NCBI RefSeq assembly: GCF_016802725.1
Contig: NC_052676.1
Coordinates: 9,890,436 to 9,954,435, forward strand
DNA length: 64,000 nucleotides
Origin: Solenopsis invicta
Lineage: Eukaryota > Arthropoda > Insecta > Hymenoptera > Formicidae
Direction of reading: 5' to 3'
Both the position numbers and the translations under genes were made by a program. Of the stretch, positions 42,568 through 53,457 are shown one piece after another (the first letter of the stretch is position 1; each line of letters begins with the position of its first letter). Below the pieces are notes generated by a model, which worked only from the letters and a program-made list of their open reading frames with translations, searched no databases and was not told where the DNA came from.

Positions 42568-42831
42568 AATGGGATGAAATTCTCGTCACGTCGTTCATTC
42601 TGGATAATGCTAAGCACGGGAAAATGCATACAGTCAATCTGGACATGATTGATCATCAAACATAATCAATCCAGTTAATAAACAAAAGCAGAGTACATAA
42701 AACTTTGACTCCGCTTTTCCTCCCCCATACACATACGCATGCACGTATGCACACACCCACACACAAGATTAAATCCGACTAAGTAACCACCACATGGTAC
42801 ATCTTGAGTAATGCTGATGCTGGCGGTAGTG

Positions 42832-43089
42832 TAACTTTCAAGCCGCACAACTCGGAAAGTAGTCAACGAAAATAAACATTCTTATAGTGTTTTGGAAAGG
42901 TCTTGACACCAGCTATTAGATTCTGGAATCAAAAATAGGGTGTTCCATTTAAAAAACTTAATGTGATTTCGATCTGACCTTGGCGACGCCATCCAAGGTC
43001 AAACATCCCTACAACTTTCGTCTGAACATATTTTTGATTGGTCCTAATCCTGCGAAGAGAAAAGGGGTGTACGGGTGGTCTGAAACACC

Positions 43090-43092
<3 letters not shown>
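42832..43092 (-). repeat. Right inverted repeat of DD41D-2
   Basis: Inverted partner of 40454-40757. A short stretch present in the left repeat (around the 40540-40570 block, before GTTTGACC) is missing here, so the arms are unequal. Confidence 0.88.
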
Positions 43093-43130
<38 letters not shown>

Positions 43131-43335
43131 TATATATCTTTTTTTATACATATGTGATTAAAACATTCGATGAATTTCCTAACAGGAAAGATTCCCTCTT
43201 TTGCTTTGTTATATTGTTTATATATATATGATAATGTTATTTATTATTGACATGCATTGTTCTACCCTCCCCCTCTTTTTTATAAGCTTGAGAATACATG
43301 TATGACTGCTTGAGCTTCTTCGTGATATCAAATAT

Positions 43336-44457
43336 TTAATTATCGGGTTTCTTCTGTTCGTTGCTTGGATCTCCTTGATGTTTGTCGTTGTCGTCCGGTG
43401 TGGATATTATCGCTATCCCCCATCCTTGATTTAGGTGCCTCTTAAAGCCGCGTCGGTATCCTTCGGTACATCCTCTGCAGTTACTTGTTAATTTGATTTC
43501 TACCATCTTCTTTTTACAACTCGTGCATTTATCTCTATTATTTACTGATTTCTTATGGACCAGGTTATGCGGGAATAGCTGCGTATAATTTAATTTTTGA
43601 TTGGCTGACAAATTTTGGTAGCAGTTATCGCAGAACAGTTCTAAATTGCTGAGGCTCATATAAATTCTTTGATCTTCCAATGCGGTGACACATCGAAGGG
43701 TTTTCTTCAGGTAATAGATACTTCGTTTTTGTTTGTGTGAGTTGTTGCTTACGGTTTTCATTGGTGTGTAACTTCCTTCCTTCTGACTCGTGATGTTCCA
43801 AGAATTCTCGTGACTCATCGGCACCTCGATTTCTGGGATTGATTTGATGTCGTCGCAATGCTCGCCGTAGCCCAGTAAGATCATTATTTCTTTTATTTTA
43901 ATTTCATTCTTGGCTTCGTTCTTTACTTGTAACTTGACGAGGGCTGCTTCATCTTCCAAGGTCCCTAATATATTTATCCAGCCTTCTTGTTTTTCGATTA
44001 GTATTCTGATTGTTTCTTTTGCTCTTAGCGACCATAATTTTCCGAAGGTTGATCTTAAGTGAGCCAGTCCGCAAGGTATTCCTTGCCATCCTAATTTCCT
44101 GAATCTATTTTCTAACGTATAAATTTCCGTAGTTTGCCTTCGGGCAACGCGCCCCCAATCTCGTAGGGCCACCGTTGTCATACCGTTTTCTTCGATTCCA
44201 TCTATGATAAGTCCTCTTCTCCATCCTTGTCCTTCTCGTATGGCTATTGGCTCATTATTCATAATATAGTCGATTCCAGGTTGCAGTAGTTGCGCTTTTC
44301 GGTTCATTCTTTTATTCAATTCTTTTTGCATTTCTTTGAAAGCCTTCCGTTGGTCCATAAGGTGTACCCAGAATCGTGTGGGTGAGTCCACCTTTATTAT
44401 TTTTACCGCTAGTGAGTTCTTTATCAGCAGTCTTGGATTAATATGTTTGATTTCCAT
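43336..44457 (-). CDS. Tudor-domain-like protein of Gypsy-2 (copy B)
   Basis: 373 codons from ATG 44457, intact. Residues about 15-135 follow the extended-Tudor pattern. An N-terminal strand-helix (VKIIKVDSPTRFWVHL, then a charged helix ending QKELNKRMN) is followed by the Tudor core GWRRGLIIDGIEENGMTTVA, LRDWGR and a closing NRFRKLGWQGIPCGLAHL. The canonical DYGN of methylarginine-binding Tudors reads DWGR here, so ligand binding is uncertain. A C-terminal Cys-rich part has paired CxxC (CDNC, CTSC, CRGC), probably zinc-binding. It lies downstream of env and Tudor-like A, before the 3' LTR. A role in the piRNA pathway is inference. Confidence 0.72.
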   Translation of the reverse strand: MEIKHINPRLLIKNSLAVKIIKVDSPTRFWVHLMDQRKAFKEMQKELNKRMNRKAQLLQPGIDYIMNNEPIAIREGQGWRRGLIIDGIEENGMTTVALRDWGRVARRQTTEIYTLENRFRKLGWQGIPCGLAHLRSTFGKLWSLRAKETIRILIEKQEGWINILGTLEDEAALVKLQVKNEAKNEIKIKEIMILLGYGEHCDDIKSIPEIEVPMSHENSWNITSQKEGSYTPMKTVSNNSHKQKRSIYYLKKTLRCVTALEDQRIYMSLSNLELFCDNCYQNLSANQKLNYTQLFPHNLVHKKSVNNRDKCTSCKKKMVEIKLTSNCRGCTEGYRRGFKRHLNQGWGIAIISTPDDNDKHQGDPSNEQKKPDN

Positions 44458-44649
44458 ATCTATAAGAGAATGGATGTGATTTTACCTTACAGGTTGTAGG
44501 TTGGTATATATATACGTAATTTATTTATTACTATTATTATTATTTTTTTATTATATATAAATATATGTATATTTTTTTATTATTAATTTTTTATTTTATT
44601 TTAGACGCTTAACCTTGCTAGTCTTATCACTACTGTGTTTTCGTCTTTT

Positions 44650-45300
44650 ACTACCAGACTGAGGGATATGCATTTTCTAAAATATTTTCAGTGTCCCGAG
44701 CGTGGCCTAGTTTTATGAGAGTGTCCTTGACGTCGAGCACTTCACTCCCGCAGTCATTTTTTGTTTCTAATTTTACAAGCGCCGCTTCTTCTTCCACGTC
44801 GCCGACGATGCTAATCCAACCTTCCCTATGTTCTACCAGGAATTTTAAGAGCTCTCTGGCTCGTCGGGGCCATATTCTTCTTATTGGACAGGGCCCAATA
44901 TGTGCTATTGCGCAAGGAATCGCCCGCCATTCAAAGTCGCGAAACCTATCCTCGAGCTGGTAAATGTCGCAAAAGAGCCGTTCGATAACACGGGCCCAGT
45001 CTTTGAGAAGAATCGTGGCCGTTCCGTCTTCATGGGTGTCAAGGATAACACCACGCTGCCACCTGTGTCTATCATGGACGGCGACGATCTCATCAGGTTT
45101 AATATCTTCGGCCGGTGGTGCAGCAATCGGCTTCGCCGCGCCATTCTGCGTTGGAGTTCCTCCAATAGCTCTTCGAAATCTTTGTTAGAATTTTGTAGAT
45201 GTACCCAAATCAGGGTGGGTGAAGCAACTTTTATTATTTCCACCTTCAACGGGCTTCTTGTCAAAAGTCTTGTGTTTATGTGGCCAATATCCATAGTCAT
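44650..45300 (-). pseudogene. Tudor-domain-like protein of Gypsy-2 (copy A), frameshifted
   Basis: Starts at ATG 45300, about 40 bp after the glycoprotein frame ends. The first 60 codons (HINTRLLTRSPLKVEIIKV, ASPTLIWVHL) parallel copy B. A single shift around 45115-45190 moves the rest to another frame. That frame is open to the TAG at 44650-44652 and contains WQRGVILD, LLKDWARV, DRFRDFEWRAIPCAIAHI and a C-terminal EEEAALVKLETKND block also found in copy B. The two copies are thus tandem paralogues. Copy A ends without the Cys-rich tail of copy B. Confidence 0.68.
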
Positions 45301-45341
45301 CTATAACAACAGAATGGGAACTGGGATGTACAGGGCTTGGT

Positions 45342-47315
45342 TTAGTTTTTTAATTCAAGAGTATAAGTAGTGGCTTCCCGCGGGGGAAGCAAGGGATAAG
45401 TATGTTTCTCCTGCTTGGGATCGTCTTGTAACTCAGAAGGTCTCACTTCCCGTAGTTCTGGCTCAGTAGGAGCTGAGGGCGATGATTTCTTTAGCTTGCA
45501 TCGGTTTTTTCCTAAAAGTAATAGGAGATGGGTGATAGAATCCCATATAGCTCCTATCAAATATATTGACCATCCGTACACAGTATGTAAAGCATATCCG
45601 TGCACGAGGTTATCTATTATCAGCTTTATGGCTCTTATTGACATATAGATTCCGATTATACCAGCGCTGACATTTCCAAAGATTAAAAACCGATTCCAGA
45701 ATTTTTCCCATGCTGTCGCAGCTATTTTTTCTATAGAGGCTTCATCCAGGAGGTTGGAAATAGACCCTCCATTTATGGAGCTCGGTTGACCCATCATTCC
45801 TCGGGCTACAGTATTAAGTAACGCTGGTCGTTCAGCGGGAAACATTATGTGATCTCGAAGTGTTTCGAGGTCGTTATCTGTATATATTCCGCTCGTGGCT
45901 AGCGAACCAGGATTAATATATTTCCATGTTGGTTTAGTCATAGGTTTCATAATTATTGGGGGTATTGTTTCAACTGGTCAAGGTGTAAATTTATACCATG
46001 AATCTCCGAGTAGATACATGGCGGGTGCGAGGGAGTTGCATGTAACTTCCGTTCCCTGTCGTAATAAGATATGGGTTTGTGGGGTTAAAAACATACTCTC
46101 ATTGTTTCGTAGCACCAGTAATTGATAGTAGCATTTTCCAGTGTGAATAAGTTCTACTTCGACGGGTACGCATTTCACCATGTATATCACTTCCCCAGCT
46201 AGCAAGGCCATATATCCTGGCCCTTGCATTATGTGATAGGCAAAAGCGTCTGGAGCGTGAGTGGCGAGAGCCAATGCGTTTTTCAATACCTTCTGTTCGA
46301 GAACGCATTGTTGTTGAAGGACATTTCGATATAATTCGTTTACTTGGGTGCGTATACGTTTTTCCACATACAAAAATTTAGAGTTTATATAGGTGAAAAT
46401 GTCAAGGTTTTGCGGGCGGTAATGTTTACCGAATATTGAATTTCCAAAGGTCGTCTCATAAATAAACAGTTTTGGGTGCTTAGTTCGTATGAGCGTATAC
46501 CCACAGTATGTAAATTTTCCTCTCGCTGTTAATGCAAAAATTGTCTCTTGAGAGTTCAAGGAATAAAGTACTTGGGATTCCTTGCCAGTATCGTCTGCTA
46601 ATACATCTGCGAATCCGTCATAAAGTGATCCATAATTGGAAAGTGCACATTGTTCTGCAGGAAGAGGTTCCCAATAAGTCTTTCCTCCTTCTATGTCTAC
46701 ACAATGAGTGGCCTTAAAATCGCAGGTCACCCCTGAGCGGAGTATTATTCGATTAGAATCCAGTTGCACTGTGGCCTCGTAATCTTGGAGCGTGATTTTC
46801 ACAGACGCAGGCACGATTACGTTGGGCCAACTCCCAAAAGCGTCGGAATAACTAGTTCCATGGCACCCTCCGGAATTATCTATGTGCCCTGCTAAAGTCA
46901 ATGGTCGGGAGACCGTTTGGTTCGCCTTTAGACCGGATATTACTGTGTTTCCGTTCCGATAGATTCCAATCATTTGCATTCGCATGCAGGATTCGTGGGA
47001 CGTTTCTTCTATATATGAGTATTTGCCATTTAACACGTCGCTGGTATGAGAGAACATTCCGCATGTTTTTGCTGTCCTATCGATCTCAACCTTGCATTGC
47101 ACGACTCTTACGGTCTTAAATTCATTGACTTGTATAAGTTGAATATAACTTTTGGTATGGTTCACGCGTTGAGGAGGTATATCGCACTCTTCGGTATTCA
47201 ATAGGGACATTGTAGTTATGTTAGCCATCGGTGATCCACAATCGTAGCCTATTATTCCGTTCGTTTCGCGCGCCCATGCTATTATTAATATTATAGCGAT
47301 AAGCCGGGGATCCAT
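45342..47315 (-). pseudogene. env: Chuvirus-like envelope glycoprotein of Gypsy-2
   Basis: ATG 47315 lies 33 bp after the integrase stop. The first frame (445 codons) has a hydrophobic signal peptide (LIAIILIIAW, residues 5-14), a mature start at GYDC, many Cys and several NxS/T sites. Near its end are the conserved YHIMQGPGYMALLAGEV and GTEVTC segments. An in-frame TGA near 45988-45990 interrupts it. The same frame continues to 45342 with NPGSLATSGIYTDNDL, DHIMFPAERPALL and two hydrophobic stretches (ISAG/GIIGIYMSIRAIKLII and WSIYLIGAIWDSIT), the expected membrane anchor and tail. The pattern is that of chuvirus (negative-strand RNA virus) glycoproteins, which mediate receptor binding and fusion. 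This copy is broken by the stop. Confidence 0.8.
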
Positions 47316-47348
47316 CTGAAATTTGGATTATTGTTGTTACTATTTATT

Positions 47349-50300
47349 TTAATTGTTAGAGGCAGGTTTTATATAGGAAATTCTCAATCGGTTGGAATGC
47401 ACAATTCGGCTATTTTTCTTTATTCTAATTTTTACATTATTTTTGTTTAATATTTCTAAGACTTTGTGTGGACCGGTGTAATGGTCCCCAAATTTACCGG
47501 GTTTAGGCCCCTTTAACAAAAACACTTGATCCCCAGGCCTAAATGTTTGTGGATTGACTTTCTTATCGTAATGTTTTTTGGATTTAATTTTTGCCTCAAC
47601 TACATTTTCTCGGGCATTAGTTTGGATAACATGGAGCTGAGTGGCTAAGTTTATTAAGTAATCGTCGTAACTTGTCAGCTTATCCCCAGGACCTAATAAT
47701 TCGCCTGAGGGAATTCTCGCTATTTTACCGAAGACTAACTCATATGGAGTATGCTTGGTGGCTTCATGGACACCAGTATTATAATTGAACATTGCCAATC
47801 CGATCCATCGATCCCATTCTCTTTGATTATTGGCATACTGTTTCAAATATTCACCTAACGCGTGATGTGATCTTTCTAAAGATCCGTTAGATTGCCGGTG
47901 AAAGGCAGTTGTCCGGAACTTACGAATTCTAAACAGCTTTGCAATCTTTTTCATTAGTTCGCTAATGAAATTTCGTCCTTGATCTGTTAGTATCGCCTTA
48001 GGCACTCCCAACACGCAAATGAATCTATCGACAAAGGCTTCTGCGATTGTCTCAGATGTTTGATCTGGAAGAGGTATTCCCATGCAAAACTTAGTTAATT
48101 GGTCTTGCAATGTTAAAATGTATTCATTTCCTCTTTTAGTTCTTGGTAAAGGTCCTACGATATCCATAGCTACTTTATCGAAAGAAGAACCAGGTGTATC
48201 GGTGATTATCATGTGTTGTTTAGTTTTGACTCGCACTAACTTTTTTAATTGACATTGTAAGCATTGTTGTATGTACCGTTGGATATCAGACTTCAAATTT
48301 TCCCAATAATAATGGTGTTTTATCCTGCTATATGTTTTTGTAACCCCACAATGTCCATCTGTGAGCAATGTATTTCTCCGATTATGATTGGACGTAGATC
48401 CTTTGGAGGGTATTTAATTAACCCATTGTATATTATTATTTTTGAGGTTGAATTCATAAAAGTTGATTGTAATAAAGGCTTAATGGTACTCCATGGAACG
48501 TTATTCACAATTCCGTTTTTGCGATGCTTACTGTTTCTAGTTTTAAGTTTTCAACGATATTGCATAAGTTTTTAATGACTGTTGTAATTTGGGTTAAGGT
48601 CATAGTTGGTCCTTCACGCTGTCCTTCGCTAATAGGCAACGCTATATGATAATGTTTTTTATATTTTACTGCTTTAGCTTTACCCAAGGTTAGAACTCCT
48701 AAATTTGGTATTTCATTTCGCTCAAATAATTTTTGTGAACCTGAATCTAGTGGGTCTCCGTCAGTGTTGACAAAATACGCAATATTGTCTTTTCGCAGAA
48801 ATAATAATTCACGAGAGTCTATTATATTAGTTTTAACAATTTGGTGTTCGATAATAGTGGGTTTCGATCCATGTTTCTGTCTTCCTGTCTCTTCTTTCTC
48901 TTCTTCTTCCTGACTCTCCTCTTCGTTATCTCTGTCACTGTTCTCTTTATCTGGCGGATCGTTTCTTTCCTCTGTTTGTTCTATTTCGTCTACATGTTCA
49001 TGCGAATCTTGAAGTGATATATTTGGCTGAATATTTCTATTCTTGGTCTGACTTCGAGTTTGCATTCCACTAGGGCGAGGTGGTTCATGGATTAATACCC
49101 TCTCTGTGGTTTGTAATTGCTGTGGTTCATTCTGTTTTTTGCACATGGAGGGTACTGAGTCGGAGCTTTTTTCCGATACATTCTCATCGGGTAATAGATC
49201 TTCGACTTCCTCATTGTCCGAAAGGTAAAGTTTGAAATCGTCGTCTTCTTCTCCTTCCTCATCTTCAGACTCTTTTAATATTTTAGAAATGATTTTTGCA
49301 TCTTCTGGATCATTGGGGTTAAGAATTTTATTGCGAGTGATGACATTGCAATCGACTTCTTCCATATTTACGGGGTTTCGAGACAAGGCATCCGCATTTA
49401 CGTTGGTTTTTTCCGCTTTATATACAACGTCATATTCATATTCCGATAAATTTAACCTCCAGCGAAGTATCCTCATATTTGCATCTTGAGCGTTTTTGAA
49501 CCAAAGCAGGGGTTTATGATCGGTTACCAATGTAAATTTTTGTCCGTATAGATAAGGTCGGAAATGTTTTACACAATATACAATAGCTAAAGCTTCTTTT
49601 TCATAAGTGTCATACTTAATTTCATTATCTGTTAGAGTTCTCGATGCGTATGCTATTGGTAGGTCTTCATTCACTTCACCTTGTGATAAGATACCTCCTA
49701 CTGCTATACCAGATGCATCGGTAGTTAAAATGAATGGTTTGGAGATGTCGGGATATTGAAGCACTGGTTCTTTGCACAATTTCTCCTTTAATGTTTCAAA
49801 GGAATTTTCTTGATCCGATGTCCATTCAAAACGAATATCATTCTTTAAGAGATTTGTCAAAGGTTTGGCCAAATTTGAAAAATTTGGTATGAATCGCCTA
49901 TAATATCCTGCCAATCCTAGAAATTGTTTAACATTCCTCGGTGTCTTGGGTCTGGGGAATTGTCGGACGGCTTCTAATTTCTTGGGATCAGGTTTAATGC
50001 CATCTCGGCTTATTATATGCTCCAGATAGGTTACTTGTGTTTTTAAAAATTCGCATTTATCGGGTTGCAATTTTAAGTTGGCCTTCCGGAGTCGATCCAT
50101 CAACAGATTGTATTTTCTTTTGTGTTCTTCTAATGAGGTGGCGTAAATAACAATGTCATCCATATAAACGAACAATTCTTTGCCTTGTAATCCGGATAGT
50201 ACTAAATCCATGAGACGCTGGAAGGTGGCGGGAGCATTTTTTAAACCGAAGGGCATTCGTTCAAATTCGTAATGGCCGAAGGGTGTCGTGAATGCAGTCT

Positions 50301-52273
50301 TGTGACTATCAATAGGATCCATTTTTATTGGTGAAATCCAGAGGCTAGATCGCACACCGAAAAGTATTGGGCTCCGCCTAACTGATCTATAATATCTACA
50401 ATGTTGGGTAGTGGGTAAGCGTCACCAATAGTTTTTTCATTCAAGGCTCGGAAATCTAAAACCATTCTCCAACGTTTGTTTCCCTTAGAATCCTCCTTTT
50501 TAGGTGTACTATCCATATAGGCGTGTTATAAGGTGATTGAGATAATTTTACTATTCCTCCTTTTAATAATTCTTCAACTTGTTTATTATTTCTTCTTTAT
50601 GGATTTGTGGAAACCGATACTGCCTAGTGTTAATAGGTCGATCATCTATCGTTGGTATTTGATGTTGCAACACATGAGTCGATGTTAAATTTTGTCCAGG
50701 GATGTGAAATCTATCCTGGCTACAAGATATAAGATTTATTACACTTTCTTTTTCCTGCGTATTTAAATGCTCTAGGCGCAACAATTCCATAATTTCTGCA
50801 AGCTTATTCTGTTCTAATTTTTCAGAAATTTTTAAACATTTGCGAGGTAGTTTAATTTGCAACTCTCGCTTTTCTTCTCTTGTTGGAGTCTGTTTACTCA
50901 TAAGTTTTTCAATTATTTGTTTAGTTGAGGTGTTATTTTCTGAGGATGATTCGTCTTCTTGGGAATAATATTTACTTTAGGGTTTTCAATCTTGATTTCT
51001 TCTGCAGATTCTCTAATAGTTGAACGAGAGATGTCGTCATCTTTTGTGAACCTTTTGTTCTTGGAAAGATTTATTTCTTCAGGAAGGGTTGGGGAGCTCT
51101 TTTCTTTCGGCTCCCTTGGAATTAAAACCGCATCGCTTATCGAGGTTTGGTAACTTTCCTCTTCACGATCGGTAAGAGTGGGGTGCATTAGAGAAGAGGT
51201 TGAGAAATCTTCCCTTCTAATAGGTTTGAGATCCTTGGTCAATCCAAGGGAGGTTTGGTAACTTCCCTCCTCATGGATTTTTGGATCAAAGGTTATTTTG
51301 GAAGAGGTTTGGAGACTATCCTCTTCAGAATTTCGAGAATTAAGATTCTCGCTTAGTATTTCGTTCCCTTTTTCAATCTTAGGTTCATCTTCTTCTTTGA
51401 TTTTTGCCCCATTTCTAAATTGATTATCTTTATCTTTATTTTTGTCTTGTTCTCTAGTTTCTATTTTTACATATTTATTTGAAATTTCGTTTTCATCATT
51501 AATTAGTTTTACATCCTCATAGTGCGTATTATTTTCGCTTTCATTGTTAAACATTTTTTTCGTTTCTTTATTATTTTTACTTTTTAATTCAATGATTTTT
51601 GCTAGTTTATTTTCGTCTTCAGGTTTATAATCGTTGAACATATCGTTCAAGGGTCTAAGATGCAACGTCGGTACTACTCCACTTCTTCATCCAAGGTACT
51701 TACGATGTTAAGGTAGGCTTTACCATCGATATTTTCTGCGATAGTTTCTCTTGAATAGATTCCATGGACAATTTTTTGCTTAGGGATGTACCCGATTTTT
51801 ACATCAGGGTTCCCTACTTTTACATAAAATAGGGATTCAGACCGAGGAGCTGCGGTGATAATTTCTGGAGAGAAGAAAGGAATATTAATGCCCGCTACAT
51901 CTAAATAATCTTTAGCATAGTCTATTTTCGAAGAGGTTTGTTTAAAGAAATCATTGCCTAATATCCCAGACTGTGATATTGGGAAATTACTTGACACGAT
52001 ATGGAATGTTACTTTGTTTCCGAAAAGAGGTAAAGTAATTTCTCCGAGTGTATAAACTGGATATTCATTTATTCCGCTTAATTTCAAAATATTATTATAA
52101 TTGATAATTCTGTTTTTGGGTGTAAAATGTTCTTTAATTATATTCTGTCCGGACCCAGTGTCCAATAAAAAGGTAGTTTGCGGGATTGACTCACAAAATT
52201 TTACGGTAGGCACACGACTGTGCTTGTCGAGATTTAGGATCACTTGACGGGCGGTCAATACATGGTTATTCAC
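47349..52273 (-). pseudogene. pol: Gypsy-2 pol (PR-RT-RH-IN), multiple frameshifts
   Basis: Protease with FLLDTGSGQNII (52273-51674). Then a charged spacer with imperfect repeats (51665-50913). RT starts in 50901-50563 (RFHIPGQNLTSTHVLQH), continues in 50516-50325 (WRMVLDFRALNEKT) and in 50355-48505 (FERMPFGLKNAPATFQR, catalytic FVYMDDIVIYA). RNase H has TTDASGIAVGGILSQ. An acidic Glu/Asp-rich insert lies near 49250-48850. Integrase is at 48368-47349, with the HHCC remnants upstream, AMDIVGPLPRTKRG, AILTDQGRNF and the Glu of SLERSHHAL. Shifts occur near 51670, 50563, 50505, 50340 and 48500-48370. This copy cannot make active enzymes. Confidence 0.92.
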
Positions 52274-53457
52274 TTGGTCTCTTGGGTTGTTGGCGGGTGT
52301 GAGATCCTTCCGGACCCCTGCTGCACACCCGACGTCGAGGGCCCGCTCCCATTTCCCGAACTGTTAGCTTTTCTACGGTTATTGCTTGCAATTCGCAGTT
52401 CACAATTCTCAAGGAGATGACCCTGCTCTTTGCAATAGCGGCACGTTACTGAATCTTTAGGTGCCACGTTTACCCTTGGGTTAGATCGACAATCTCTCGC
52501 CATGTGTCCAAAATTATTGCAATTTTGACAGGTGATTCGGGGTTTATTTTCCGCGTTACGCTATTCATTTTGCTTCTTCCAACAATTATTTGCCGTATGC
52601 CCTGATCTGTCACACCACTGACAAATTACAGAGGGCTTATTTGGACTGCCAGTTTTATTAATTCGACAAGTTTTGGCATTATGATCGGATTTGGAACACA
52701 ACTGGCAAGTGATTATAGTTTCTTGTACTAGTTTAATGGATTGTCGACTTTGAGGATCGCGGAATCGACATTTGTCAGCAGAATGTCCGCGTTTTTTGCA
52801 AATTTGGCAAATTAAAATTTCCATTCCTAGGTTAATCTTATCAAAACTTTGTTGAACAGTTTGAGTCAATTTTCTACACTTGGAAGCTGAATGTCCTTCT
52901 TTATAACAGATTTGACAGATTTCACGTGACTGACTGATAACCGATGATTGCCCTGAGGAGTTACCTTTAGCCTGTCGCAAATCGGTTATTGAACGTAACT
53001 CCCTTTCTATTCGTAGTGCGTCAGACACTGTTTCCTGAACGCTTAGATTTCTCGCGATTCTTTGTTCGATTTCTGGTTTTAATCCTCTAATAAAGCATTT
53101 ACTCATATCCCTTTCTAATAATGTTCTAATATTCTGATCAGGGGTAGCATTTCCCCAGCTCTTGTATGCTTCTAATATTTGTTTGCCCAATAATTTCACC
53201 CTATTCGCGTAAGTAACTACATCCTCTTTGTTTTTTTGATATATACAACCTAATTCCCCTTGTAATTGGTATAAAGTTTTAGATGGCCCATAAACTTGTT
53301 TCAAGAACGCGGTTAACTGGGCAACACTGTCAAAATTTTGGTCTTGAATCGTCAGACGGGCTTCGCCTACAATTCGTGTTCTAATTATCCGGGCGAATTG
53401 GGATTCGGTTTCGGCGGGTAGCATAGATTTTGCTTCCTCACATCCTTCGATAAAGTA

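Larger units (their letters stand above)
40454..43092 (+). mobile_element. DD41D (rosa-type) mariner, second copy
   Basis: Ends CAGGGTGTTTCAG and CTGAAACACCCTG are flanked by TA (40452-40453, 43093-43094), inserted in a (TA)n run of Gypsy-2. Inverted repeats of about 260-300 bp closely resemble those of DD41D-1. The transposase is on the plus strand with one C-terminal shift, followed by a 41-bp hairpin minisatellite. Confidence 0.92.

Noticed and set aside
52561..52563. gag TAG as a programmed readthrough site like that of gammaretroviruses
   Set aside because: It sits between zinc knuckles rather than at the gag-pol border, the following bases do not match known readthrough contexts, and the element has other clear mutations.
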